64,000 nucleotides of DNA from Neolentinus lepideus HHB14362 ss-1. Lineage: Eukaryota; Basidiomycota; Agaricomycetes; Gloeophyllales; Gloeophyllaceae. The stretch covers positions 206,795-270,794 of the forward strand of contig KV425555.1 of the NCBI GenBank assembly GCA_001632425.1, given 5' to 3'. The notes below the pieces were generated by a model. It was given only the letters and a program-made list of their open reading frames with translations, had not been told where the DNA came from and searched no databases. How positions within the stretch are numbered: position 1 is the stretch's first letter; every line of letters begins with the position of its first letter. The position numbers and the translations under genes were made by a program. This document shows positions 46,485-58,549 of this stretch, piece after piece.

Positions 46485-49400
46485 ATGTCTCGACGACCCT
46501 GCGCGTTTTACAATACTCCTGGGGGTTGCCGGAGGGGCAACGAATGTAGTTTCGAACACGGTCCTGCCAATGAACCGGGATCCTCGCACACCCGTGATGC
46601 ACTCAGAGGGTCTCAGCTGGGACGGGGACGTGGAAGGGGACGTGGAAGGGGAGGGTGGGTCGGAGGTGAAAGTAATCGGCCGCACAGCCCTTCCTCAGCT
46701 CCTCAGTCGTCCTCCAGCTCGGCGCACTTTGGTTCTGCTCCGCCGGGCGTTTGCAGAGAATTCTGGAGTTCAGGCACTTGCAAGCATGAGTTCAAATGCC
46801 GCTATCGACATGAACAGCCGCCGGGACGGAGGAATTGCAGCCCGTCGTCGACTCCAAACGAGGATACTACTGCGATAGCAAGACTCGCGCCATTCTTAAC
46901 CGAAGCTGGTCTAGAGAGACTAGCCGGCCCTGGTGTTGACGCTTATACAAGTCTTCCTGTCTCGGGCTCTCGCTCCTTCACACCCACAGAAGCACAGACT
47001 CATCTTAGGGTCTATTTGTATAATGATTATCGGTTTCGCGGTGTACAAAATATCTATAGTTTAGGTAAGATTTTGCACAGTGCGAATGCGATGAATACTA
47101 GTTGGGTATGTTCATCCCTTGGTTCATCGCCAGTTTACGGTCTAGTTGATTTTTTCGCCTTGCAGACTCAAGAGGACGGTCAAGTAAGTTTCTTCTAGCA
47201 AGCGAGTCCCCGTCTGACGAGGCTGCAATAGCTACTTCTCTCTGCCTTAGCCACTGTACGTCTTGCTGTACTGCGTTCTGATATTTGCAAACTGAAGGAT
47301 ATGCAATGATTGCAGGGAAATGGACTCCTCCGTCTCATCGACGTGATCCTATGGCCGAAGGTGTCCATGCAGGCTGGCCAAAGCAGAGAGATACTTTCGT
47401 TCCAACGGGGATACTTCCCAGTCCTTCGGGTATGTGGGCATCTTCAGCGTTTCTTGTCGACCTGATGCGTTTCCGGGCGTTAGTATCTGTCCTCGGATTT
47501 CGTCGCCCGAAGCACCTTGAGTCACCTCGTCAAGTATGTATGGACTCTGCTTACCTCATCCTTGTCAATGCTTATCCTTGACGCATCAGTGCTCTCTATT
47601 CTGGTTTGATTATGGAAAACTTCGAATATTTTTCCAGTGTTGTACAAGAATGCATGGACAATGCTTTGTCTCGGAAAACTTTCAAGGATATTATACAATC
47701 GACGTCTGATCAGGTTGGTGGTAGCCAGATTCTGGCTTGTCTATGTAGTGTATTGTTTGAGTGAGTAAACCCTTTCCTGAGGATATCTACCAGCCATCTC
47801 ACAGTTCCATTGCCAATGTAGAGTTCTTACGCGATTCAAGAACGCCATGCCGACGTATAAGGGCCTCCGACCCCTCGTTCTGAAGCTACGTGACTGGACG
47901 AATGCGTGGGTTCGTGGCGTATCAGCCTCTCCTGCAACATTCAATGACGTGATTGCTGGATGGGACCCCATCATGCGTGAGACGACGGTTGAACATCTCA
48001 AGACCAAGATCGATCCTCTTGTGGCCATTGTCGATCGTGAACAATCAAAGATTGACAAGATGGCCAGACGTAATGAAAGTGGCACTGCGTCTTCTTCCCT
48101 ATTGGATTGTGACGACGCTATCGCAGCTGCTTTATTGAACGCGTATGAAGGACCAGGTGAAGACCATGCCAATGGTCCTCGACATGACAATGACTTCGTC
48201 GACATGGACCGTATTCGTACAATACCGACTCACGACGAGCTCTCGTGCCGCCTTCCCCCCTTTCTACCTGCCAATATCTATGGTGCACCACATCCATTTC
48301 CTCCGGAAAGTCCGCAGAAGCTGTTGGATATACAATTCCGCTTATTGCGGGAAGAGCTCACGCACGTATCATATGTCTTCAGTTCATCGTGATAGCGTTT
48401 GACCGTAAGCAATTGTAGGGCACCGCTTCGGACGTCTGCTCAACTCGTCATGGATGATCTTCGAGCCCCGCCCAATTCGAAGACCAGATTACAAGAGATC
48501 ATCAGTAAAGGCGGAGGCAAGTACCGATCGTATGCCGACAAGCTTGATTCAATCATGTTCAACGTGTACACGGAGGTCAAGTTCTCTTCACTTGAACCGG
48601 ACCACCGAGGTCTGGCGGTCACAATGTCGCTTAACGCTCCCCCTGGTCGAGCGTCTTCCCCTCAGGCCAAGTCTAGAGTTCACTTCTGGGAAGGAGCAGC
48701 CGGGAAACGTTTGATGCAAGGTGGATTGCTTGCTCTGGTATGGAAATGTGGTCGAGACATCACTGTTCATCTCGGAGTTGTCGCGAGCTCGTCGCGAGAC
48801 CTCACGGAGTCGGCAAAACAGAGTCCTACGCGAGTCACGATTCGTGTTGTCTTCTTTGATTCGGCAATCGAACTACGCATTCTGCAAGCATTAAAATATC
48901 AGGATTCCGAAAGACAGGGATTCAAGATACTGGTCGAGGCACCGGTCATGTTCGAGGCGATTCGGCCTTTCCTGGAGGCCTTACGGACCGAGCCAGAGAC
49001 GGTTCCTTTCGCGAGATATCTGGTTCATCATCCTCGAGGATATTTGGCGAAGTTGCGCATTGAGCCTCCGGCATACTCTCGGCGTCCTGGCTTCGGCTTC
49101 AAAATGGATTGCCTCTTTGATAAGGAAGCAGGTGTGGAAAACTTAGTGATGGATCCAAGAGATGCACACTCCGTGGAAGCAGCAAGGGATATCATGAAGA
49201 AAGCCAGCCGACTAGATCCGAGTCAGGCAAACTCGGTCGTGGACGCGTTGACACGCGAAGTTGCACTTATACAAGGGTGAGCACGTATATCGACCTGCAC
49301 TGAACTACAGCACTCATCATGTGTACAGGCCTCCCGGTACTGGCAAGGTAAGTTCTGTCCCAAAGAAGAAATGACTACGAAAAACCTCTGATGATGAAAC

Positions 49401-52400
49401 AGAGCTATACTGGCGTGGAGCTCCTTCGTGTTTTGGTTGCGAACAAAGTCCGACCCATTCTTATGATTGCATTCACCAACCATGCCTTGGACCATCTTCT
49501 TCGATCTGTTCTGGAGACGAATGTAACCCAGCGTATCGTGCGACTGGGGTCACGGTCCAACGATGAGAAGATCGCCAAACTCAATATTGAGTCTCTGGAG
49601 ATGCTTGCTGGCCAATCTCGCCTGGATCGCGAATTCGCTAGTCATCATCGGGCGCTTAAGATGGTTCAACAGGAGTTGCGAGATCTCATGAACGACTTCT
49701 TGAAAGTTTCTATCGAGACAGAGAGCATCGTCCGCTTCATAGAGATTCGTGATCCCAGTCTATGGGAAAGCTTGGTTAATCCACCGGAGTGGGTTTCGAT
49801 ACTCCACCAGCTGCAGGCTGAGGATAATCAGGGATACCAGACTGTCGGCCGTCGAGGACAAGCCACTAACGTGGATAACAGTCTATATGCTTTCTGGCGT
49901 CGCACTGGCGACCTCGACTTTATAGCTTCCTTGGTTAGTCCCCCACGCCGTTCAGCATTTACATCAATCCAGACGGGAACTCGAAATCGATCACCTCGAG
50001 GTGACAACAAATTTGACGTTCTACGAGAGACAGATATGAGCGACCCATTTGTACGATCGGAGACTCCGGACGAGGAATTGGTCCTGGCTCCTGAAGAGGA
50101 ATGGATGGGTATCTCGTATAGTGACGAGGAAGACTTGGTTGCTCTGCAGACAAAAGAGGAAACCATTCCAGAGGAAGCGGACTCCAAGTTAATCGCTGCG
50201 CCTGGCGTGTTGCAAGCATCGGATTTGTGTGACCCCACTGGTTTCTTCGCATTTTTCGGTCTTCCCCATATCCCTTCTCTCCCAACTGGCAACCGCCCTG
50301 TGGATGAACTCCTGGATCAACACGATATTTGGTCGCTATCGAAGGCGGAACGAGAGAAACTACACGCAGCTTGGGAAGAGCAACTGCGAACGGAATTGTA
50401 TGAAAATCAAGTTGCGGACTTCGAACGGCTTCGCCGGAGGCACAGCGAAGTATTGCAAGAATACAACGAGGGCAAGCAAGAAGTATGTATGTTTTAATGC
50501 CGTCTGTGGAACCTCGCATGACTGGTGTCGGTAGAGTCGGAGGAATCTGTTGCAAAATGTGGATATCATCGGTTGTACAACAACAGGTATGTGTCGTGTA
50601 CGCTTTCATGACAGTCTTCAGACTAATCCTTTTCCAGGAGCTGCCAAGCTCACGGCTCTATTGAAGGTATGTCAGTAGACTGCAATATGTTACCTCATTG
50701 ACAATGCACCCGATTTTTGTAAGAGCATAGCGCCCCGCGTCCTGCTTGTGGAGGAAGCTGGTCAAGTCCTTGAAGCTCACGTGCTAGGTAGTCTGGTGCC
50801 GTCAATACAACATCTCATCATGATCGGCGACCCTCTGCAATTGCGGCCAACACTGAATAATTTTGGTAAATGTCGCAATACATGATTCCTTTACGAGTGT
50901 TCCTCACCGTCACTAGGTTTGTCCATGAATAGCCGACAGGGAGCACAGCTATACCGGTTCGACATGTCACTCATGGAGCGCCTGTCTTCTGGCGGGCTTC
51001 CAATGTCACGCATTGATATCCAGCGTCGTATGAGACCTAGCATTGCGAACCTCATAAGGTATGCGCATGACAGTCTGTTTCGAATTGAGCTGACCTTCCA
51101 CCCGTAGAAATACTCTGTATCCTACTTTGGAAGACCATGATCTTGTCCGACAGTACCCTCCCGTGCGAGGCTTCGCTCAGAATGTATTCTTCTTCTCCCA
51201 CAACCATGCGGAGAGTGGAGGTGACGATTCTGGGAAGTACAACACATTTGAGGTGCGTGTGCCGAATTGGTAATTGGGACGGGTTTAACACGGTTCGATA
51301 ATCAGGTGGAAATGATCAAGGATTTGGTCAAGTACCTATTGCGGTACACATGTTCAATTTCCACATCTCACTTCATATTGACTCTGATACTGTTCAGGCA
51401 AGGATGCTATTCAAATGAGGGTGATATTGTTGTGCTCTGTGCATATCTGGGGCAGTTAGCTCGCATGAGGGACGCCCTCTCTGATGAGATCACGGTCGTG
51501 ATTGATGAACGTGATCAAGAACTGCTAGCTGAGAGAGAAGAAGAAGCAGAAGGCGCACCAGAGGAAAAGGGAGTAGCAGTAGAACACATGAAGATATCTA
51601 AACGGGTTAGTGCCTTGGCTTCTGCATCCATCCATCCTCCTACTCATTCTGGCTGAATAGGTACGACTGCGTACAATCGATAACTATCAGGGAGAGGAAG
51701 CTGAGGTGAACTATATCAACGTGTTCTCTCGAAGCAAATCCACTCAATAAACTCAGATTGTTATCCTGTCTTTGGTTCGAAATTCGGGAGGATCAGACGA
51801 AGATGATGAACCTCTCCATCGAACAAATATCGGTTTCTTGAAAGTAAGTCTGGCAGATATCATATCCAGGTCTCAACTCACAGCCCTCTTAGTCTGAGAA
51901 CCGTACTAATGGTCAGTGACCCACTGGATTCTCCAGTCTTCACACGCGATTGATTCTTCCATCACGGTAGTGGCCCTGTCGCGCGCAAAACAAGGTCTCT
52001 TTATCATGGGAAACGCGCAGAATCTCTCTCTCAAAAGCAAAATGTGGCGATCAATCCTATTTGAATTAGAGAGTAGCGGTGCAGTGGGTGGTGCATTCCC
52101 GATAGCCTGCCAACGTCATCCAGACAGGGCGGAGTATGTATCAGAGCCTGGACAATTACCTCGAGTCGCTCCTGATGGTAAACTCTTAATGTGCTGCACT
52201 GCGGGATAACTCACGGTAGTGGTATTGTCCCTTCCAGGTGGCTGCATGCAAGCCTGCGACGCGAGATTATCATGCGGACACGTTTGTCCCTATAAGGTTT
52301 GTCCAGCGTTTCGGACGTCCTCGATTAATTCACATCTCTCTGTCAAGTGCCACTCGGATGATCCACGGCACGTCAGTGTTGTGTGCTCTCAGCCATGCCG

Positions 52401-55053
52401 TCGCCTTTGCTCTAGAAACCACCCTTGTCCGAAGCAGTGCTCTACTCTATGTGATCAGTGCATGTATCAGGTAGCAGATGTTGAGCTTCCTTGTGGACAT
52501 CGGGCGCAGTCCGTTCCGTGGTAAGTCTATGAAATACTATGCACTGAGACAGACATCTCAGAGAGTTACACAGTTACATGCTGGACCGACTGTCCGATGT
52601 CTACTGCACCGTTTCCGTGAAGAAGCAGTTACCAACATGTGAACATTTGGCGGACATGAGATGTTCTCAAGACCCAGCTAGTCACCAATGCCGATCTATC
52701 TGCGGAGGTACCATGTCCTGCTGCGGTCGACCCTGCAAGTCCTTCTGCTTCGAATGCCAAGGCCGCAATACTCCTGCTGCAAACTTATCCAACCCGGTTG
52801 AGGAAGAAGACGCCCCCCCTGTAGCTACGATTCAGCGGAAGAGCCACGTCGAACATCCTTGCGAGAGAACATTGCCGTGTGAGCATCGATGCCAGCAGGC
52901 ATGCTCAGAGAACCACGAATGTACTCGGGAGTGTAAGGAGCCTTGTCGACAGGTTTGCGTTCATGCGCGATGCAAGAATTATTGCTCGACACCGTGTTCT
53001 CCGTGCCAGGAACAATGCACCTGGTAAGCAGGTTGTTACACTCGCCCCAGTATTACTGATCGCAAGGAACGTCGTCAGGGCCTGCGCGCATTATACTTGT
53101 CCTGTACCTTGTGGTTCCGTGCGTCACACATATATTGCCTTACCTAGCGTCCATCGATTAACACATTATTCCAAAGGTCTGTGCTCGTCTGCCTTGCGAC
53201 AAACGATGCGATAAGATGCTCTCCTGTAGTCACCGATGCCCATCTGGTACGTCCTGCCTTCCTTGCGCGTGGCGAATGCTTATGTATCATTGCTTCACAA
53301 GTCTGCGGGGAGGATTGCAGTATACAGATCTGCCCAGTCTGCGCTACTGAAGACGAAAAGTCAAGAATAGTCGACTTCATCATGCAAGAGACGCTGGGCA
53401 ATGTAGATCCCGACCAGGAGACCCTCGACCAACTGCTTATCACTCTCCCGAATTGCCGGCACGTTTTCACCGTCGAGACGCTGGATGGCTTGTGTGACAT
53501 TAAAGCTTACTATAATGAAGACGGGAAGTGGCTATCTCTCAAACAGCCGCCTCCGGGTTTCATGAAGCCTCCCGTTTGCCCGACCTGCCGTGCAGCGATA
53601 ACGGCTCCTCGTTATGGGCGTGTTTTCAAGAGAGCTGACCTCGACATTCTGGAGAAGAATGTCGCGAATAGAATGGCGCGGTCACTTTCGAGTATTTCAG
53701 ATAGTATGGCAGTGATGTCCAAAGCGGACATGGAGAATCAACTGAAGGAAGAAGCGAAGAAAGTCCAGGTAGCTTCGGTCTCAAGGGTTGACGAACGTCG
53801 TAAAGAGCGCCAGAAGAAGAGGCAGGGGCTCCTCGACGCGAAGAGGGATACGCCAGTGACCCGTGTCGCTCTCGACCCTCAGGCCGTGGAGTGGCACGGG
53901 CTATCACCTGCCGACGCTGGCCCGTGGAAGAAGGTTGTACGACCACTGCTGCAAGCCTACGAACAAGCCGTGCGGTTGTCGGAGACTCGTTCAGCACACA
54001 TCAACGCATGGGAGTCGGCGTTCTCTTGCCTAGTGCAGCGAGAGCTTGACGTTGCGTTAACGGACCCAAGCCACGCGCCGCGAAACCCGAGGGAGCATGC
54101 TATGCGAATGGCGCGGATGCTCGTTGGACAACCCAAACCACAGGCAGACAAGAGATTCTGCGTCGAGGCGTTCTGGGTGACCATCAACGTTCGATTCACG
54201 CTGGCAGATCTAGCTCAGACGTGGATGGATACCCTGAAGAACGGCGGCAAATACCCTGAGAAATACTGGCAGATGTGGGGGATGTACAGGCGATTCTTGC
54301 TCCAGACATGCCTGTGCGATGCGAAGATTGTGTTGGACATCGCTACGCAATCTGGCGCACGTCGACAGATGACGACGACGTCACTCTTGATTATGCGTGC
54401 CGAGCTGGAGATGTTCCGACTCAATATCAAGATGAACCAGGATAGTGGCATTTTCAACAACAATCAGCGTGATAAGCTGCTTCGGACCACGACAGCCAAA
54501 CGGGAGGAAGCAGCATCATACCGGTTGGCCGTTATTAAGGCCCACGTCCAGAAGATCAGAGACCAGTCAGAGGCTGATTGGTTGCGAGAGAACTTTGCAA
54601 GAATAGCAGAAACCATTTGCGAGGAGTGGGGCACTCTTGAGAATGCTGTCCGTACCGCTGACCGATACGAGCCCGTGTCCTTGGACGAGCAGATGTCTGT
54701 CATCAAGGCGTTTAAGCAAGAATTCGGTGCGAGCCACAGTTCCATCCTGAAATTGTGACTTATATGCGGTTAGGATACGGAGGCCACTATTATACTTGTC
54801 CCAATGGTCATATCTACGTGATCGCAGACGTAAGTCGGAACTCCGTCTTTCCGATAGAGATTGCACGTTCTGAAAATGCTTTCAATACTAGTGTGGAGGT
54901 GCAAATCAAGTGTCTCGGTGCCCAGAGTGTGGGGCGCAAGTAGGTGGCAGCGGCCATAACTTGCTGTCAGGCAATCGACGTGCAGAGGACATGGAGCGCC
55001 TTGCCACTCAAGAAGGTTATCGGGAAAGTCCATGGCAGTGGGGTAGAGCGTAG
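46485..55053 (+). CDS. ZNFX1-type SF1 RNA helicase with CCCH, NFX1 and RZ zinc fingers
   Basis: A giant gene of more than 15 exons, product about 2,200 residues. It opens with two C-x8-C-x5-C-x3-H fingers (CAFYNTPGGC... and CREFWSSGTC...) separated by an RG-repeat. A long ZNFX1-like region follows (LLLSALATGNGLLRLID; GLRPLVLKLRDWTNAWVRG). The SF1 helicase core has Walker A GPPGTGKS split by introns near 49275-49405, AFTNHALDHLL, VEEAGQ, IGDPLQLRPTLNNF, RRMRPSIANLIR, TIDNYQGEEAE and VALSRAKQGLFIMGN. Several NFX1-type Cys/His clusters lie at 52200-53400. After a helical region, splicing out 54727-54773 and 54830-54891 gives GGHYYTCPNGH...CGGANQVSRCPECGA, an RZ finger, with stop 55051-55053. Relatives (animal ZNFX1, fission yeast Hrr1) act in small-RNA silencing and RNA surveillance; a silencing role here is inferred from that. 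Confidence 0.9.
46621..46656 (+). repeat. Short GA/G-rich tandem repeat encoding Arg-Gly
   Basis: Imperfect 12-nt units (ggggacgtggaa) repeat about three times and encode the GRGRGRGRG stretch between the two CCCH fingers. RG tracts often bind RNA or are arginine-methylated; that is inference here. Confidence 0.6.
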
Positions 55054-55322
55054 CAAGGCGTAGGGTTTCGACGGATAGAGTCTAGTATCTGACACTTGGA
55101 GACATGCTCGATGGATTTGTATGAGCCGTATAACAACAGTAGTCACTGGCGGAGATAATCACGTGTTGGAATCTACGGAATTCGGATCTCGGAGTTTGCC
55201 GCCTGCATTGCCCCGCATCGGCCGCAAAGGTCCTCCGTGACCCACTGCGACTGGGGTTGTTGCCTACTTGTCCGCTCTCGAAGGACACACGGCTGACTGG
55301 ACTAGGAGACTAATACTCAGCA

Positions 55323-57807
55323 ATGTCGCTGCAAGGACTTATCTCCGGCTCTGAATGCGCCTTACCGGCTAACCCACTGTCCCAAGTTCTCAAACACACC
55401 GAAGGAGATCGAAGTTTACAACAGGTGTGCAAATAATCATGCGAGCTTCGGCCTAGGTGGTCTATAACTTCATTCAACCAGGACAGAGTCGCTGGGCCGT
55501 CATCCTCGCGCGTATGTGTAACCTGAATGATGCATGGTTATAAGTGATCTCATGGAGTTTCGCATCTAGCTACACCAGTTGCCTGGAACATCATCTGGTG
55601 CACTAGAACAGGATGTCGCCCTTGCAAGGTCATTTTTTGATGCCAACGCTCAAGGTGTTCACCTTGGGCCATCTATGCCGAGGTTCAACATACCGCCTCC
55701 TGAGTTCTCTCGTCTCCCTAAGGCTAGTGCATCTTCCCTACAACGATCGTGGGTGGAGATGGGCAAGACACAGGATGGCATCGAACACATTAGGACTGAA
55801 GGTGCATGGGCTACTGAATTTGGTATTCGCGCCCAGAATGGCATGGCGGGCTCCTCTGTCCCCCAGCAGGCGCGATCAGAATGTGCGTACACCCTTGCTA
55901 TCTATGACAGTTTGTACCGAGAAGTTTCTGCCCAGTTGAACAGCGATCGTACATGTCGAACGCCCCTTACGGTGTCCCTGGTCAGATGGGCATGTACGGT
56001 ATGAACATGAACTATGGCTCAATGTACAATACCTATCCTGGCTATAGCCTTGACTCGGCTTCTCTCATGGAACATCAAGACAAGGGAAAGGGAAAGAGCA
56101 GGGAAGTTGACTTTGAGGCTGCTTTTGCGGAGGCTACTGCGTCTCTTTCGTCGCTGAACGTCACTGAAGAGCAGACTGCCTCGCCATCAGTGTCTGTAGG
56201 CGAGGAGGTAACAGAAAGCAAAGTCGGCGACATGGATTCCAAGGACTTAGATTCCGATTTCCGCACGTGAGTGTTCTCCTTTGTGTGTACAGGCACTGTT
56301 GCGGACAAATCAATTTTATTTCAGGTACTGGGATTCGTTGGGCATCTCAGACGCCCCGCCTCCCGACGGGGACCTAGCGAAATGGGAAGCCGAGTTCAAC
56401 CAGTTGATGACATCGCAGAGGGAAAATCCTGATGTGCTGGACTACGGCGAAAGTATGGTGAAAGCATGGGAGAACGGGTCGGGAGATTACGGCGAGGAAT
56501 CGCATTCTGAGGTGACCACACGCTTTGACGATGATGGGCTGCCTATATTCTCCGAATTCTCTTTCGGTATGTGGCCTTTCAACTTTGTTTAATGCATGAG
56601 ATTGACTTTGACATATCACGGTACAGAGCAGCAAAACAAGTACACGGGCGCATCCACGTCGAGTCGGTCGCTACTCGACGAAGCCAAAGCGCTCCTGTCG
56701 CAAGATGGCTCGCTATCTGAAGTGTCACTGATGCTCGAGGCGGCGATTCAGAAAGGCGAGCTTGGAGAAGGCGGATACGAGGCGTGGATCCTGCTGGGAG
56801 AGACGAGGAACATGGATGAACGCGAGGAGATGGGAATGCGGGCGCTTGTGGAGGGCGTCAAGCGCGCTGAGGAAGTGGGTGCCGCGCCTGCAGGGATGCT
56901 TGTAAGTACTCTACCATCTTTAGGACGATATTTGCGTGCTGAGCTTAGGTTCTGATAGTCTCTCGCGATCTCCTACACGAATGAATCTTACGATCGCGCC
57001 GCCCATACTATGCTTCTTCGGTGGTTGCAGGCACGCTTTCCGTCCCTTGTCGTCCCAGAGGAAACCCTCCAATCAATCAAGAACTCCTCCTGGGACTCGC
57101 AGACCCGTATCACTGATCTCTTCCTGCAAGTCGCGCGTAGTCAACACGTAGAGGGCATTGTCGATCCCGAAGTACAGATTGGCCTGGGCGTAATGTTCTA
57201 TACGAGAAGTGATTTTGATAGAGCAAAGGATTGTTTTGAGGCAGCGTTGAGTATGCGGCCTCAGGTGAGCTGCGGAGGGAACGCTGTTGTTACGAAGTAC
57301 TGACTGGGCTCATCAGGATTATTTGCTGTGGAACCGCCTCGGTTCGTGTTTGTCGAACGGGAATAAGCCGGAGGAGGCGCTGGGTGCATACAGGGAGGCG
57401 TTGTCGCTCCGGCCGACGTATACACGTGCAATCTACAACGTTGGTGTTGCATGTAAGCACATATCTCCGACTCTCTCCCGGCCGCTTAAGCTCACGCTGA
57501 TATGTCACTAGGTCTGAACATCGGCGCGCATAAAGAAGCGGTCGAGCATTTCCTCAGTGCACTTGCGATGCAAGACTCGACGGGTGCTGAGAAGAGTGAG
57601 CAGCTGTGGTTCACACTCCGTCGTGCTTTTGTTGCTATGGTGCGTTTGCTTTGTACTGACGTGTCCAGCGTGAATGTAGGGCACGGGGAATTCTTATGCT
57701 AATTTCGACTTGTCTATTACCAATCTCAGGGCCGGCCGGATCTTGCTGAGCAGGCGAAAGCGCATCCGAAGGTGGAGGTGTTTAGGCAGGCGGGTTTTGA
57801 CTTCTGA
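55323..57807 (+). CDS. PEX5: Peroxisomal targeting signal 1 receptor Pex5
   Basis: Pex5 carries PTS1 cargo from the cytosol to peroxisomes and cycles through monoubiquitination. ATG 55323 gives [20 protein letters not shown]; the Cys in [10 protein letters not shown] is the conserved ubiquitin-acceptor position. The N-terminal half contains WxxxF/Y docking pentapeptides (WATEF, WEAEF). The C-terminal half is a TPR array: [77 protein letters not shown], ending [11 protein letters not shown] with TGA 57805-57807. Introns needed to keep frame include 55883-55935, which joins to a Met/Gly-rich stretch ([19 protein letters not shown]). Complete and of normal size, about 620 residues. It follows the ZNFX1-type gene by 269 nt on the same strand. 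Confidence 0.93.
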
Positions 57808-58126
57808 GGTCGTGGATGTGTGGGACTGGTGTGATATGGATAGGTGTATATTTATCGTGTGCTGTGTCTTAGATTTGATATTTTTTATTGATCTTCTAAC
57901 GATGTGAAGGGTTGAAAGATGTGTCTCAAGGCTGCAGCAGAGATACAGGGACAAGTGTGTTGGAGGATGTCATGGTCCACTAGCAAGAACGTCTGGCCAA
58001 TCAGCGTTCGCCGGCTGACATCGTCTTCATTTCGACCGTGACTAGGGTGACACGGCTGGCATGACAAGATCGTCAACCGCCCGGAGGCTGACAATACTGT
58101 CATATCAGCCGCAAGGAGCCAGAAAG
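57808..58126. other. Intergenic, downstream of PEX5
   Basis: No coding exon seen. An AT-rich segment (57840-57905) just after the PEX5 stop probably holds the polyadenylation region. Confidence 0.5.
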
Positions 58127-58132
58127 TATAAA
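58127..58132 (+). promoter_or_regulatory. TATA box of the small Cys-rich gene
   Basis: A perfect TATAAA lies 111 nt (measured from its first base) upstream of the ATG at 58238, with a CT-rich leader (about 58150-58235) between them. Strong TATA and pyrimidine-rich leaders mark highly expressed fungal genes. Confidence 0.6.
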
Positions 58133-58237
58133 GGCGCGTATATCTTGCCCTATTCAGTCAGAACTCAGTTCTACCTCGTATCCCTCACATCCATAGCCTA
58201 CCAGCTACATTCCCCACACTCTATAACCATCTTCACT

Positions 58238-58549
58238 ATGGACCACACTGCTCCCTCTCCTGCTATCTATTGCTCCGCCCATGGTGGCGCTTGCGTCCTA
58301 TGCGACTTGACCTTCAAAGGTTGGATGCTCGGTCCCGACGCTGTCATCGACCCCTTATTCCAAGGTCGCACACCCACCCCCGCCGAGAACGACTGCAAGT
58401 GCCACCTTTGCAGCGCTCCCAAGATCCAGCGACCCCGCCCGGCGGATCATCCCAGCGGTGTCGTTTCCTTCCCTCGCCAGATCCAGGTCGAGCGACCGGC
58501 CAAGAAGTCCGTTACTGCTCGTGTCAAGAACTGGGTCAAGGCGCTCTAA
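58238..58549 (+). CDS. Small Cys-rich protein of unknown function
   Basis: An intronless 103-residue frame, MDHTAPSPAIYCSAHGGACV at the start and a basic helix KKSVTARVKNWVKAL at the end. Six cysteines fall in two clusters, YCSAHGGACVLC and CKCHLC, about 40 residues apart, with two His nearby, so a zinc-binding fold is plausible. It has no signal peptide. The TATA box, the CT-rich leader and strong G/C third-position bias support a real, well-expressed gene. I do not recognise the family; similar short proteins are common in Agaricomycetes by my recollection. Confidence 0.6.
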   Translation: MDHTAPSPAIYCSAHGGACVLCDLTFKGWMLGPDAVIDPLFQGRTPTPAENDCKCHLCSAPKIQRPRPADHPSGVVSFPRQIQVERPAKKSVTARVKNWVKAL

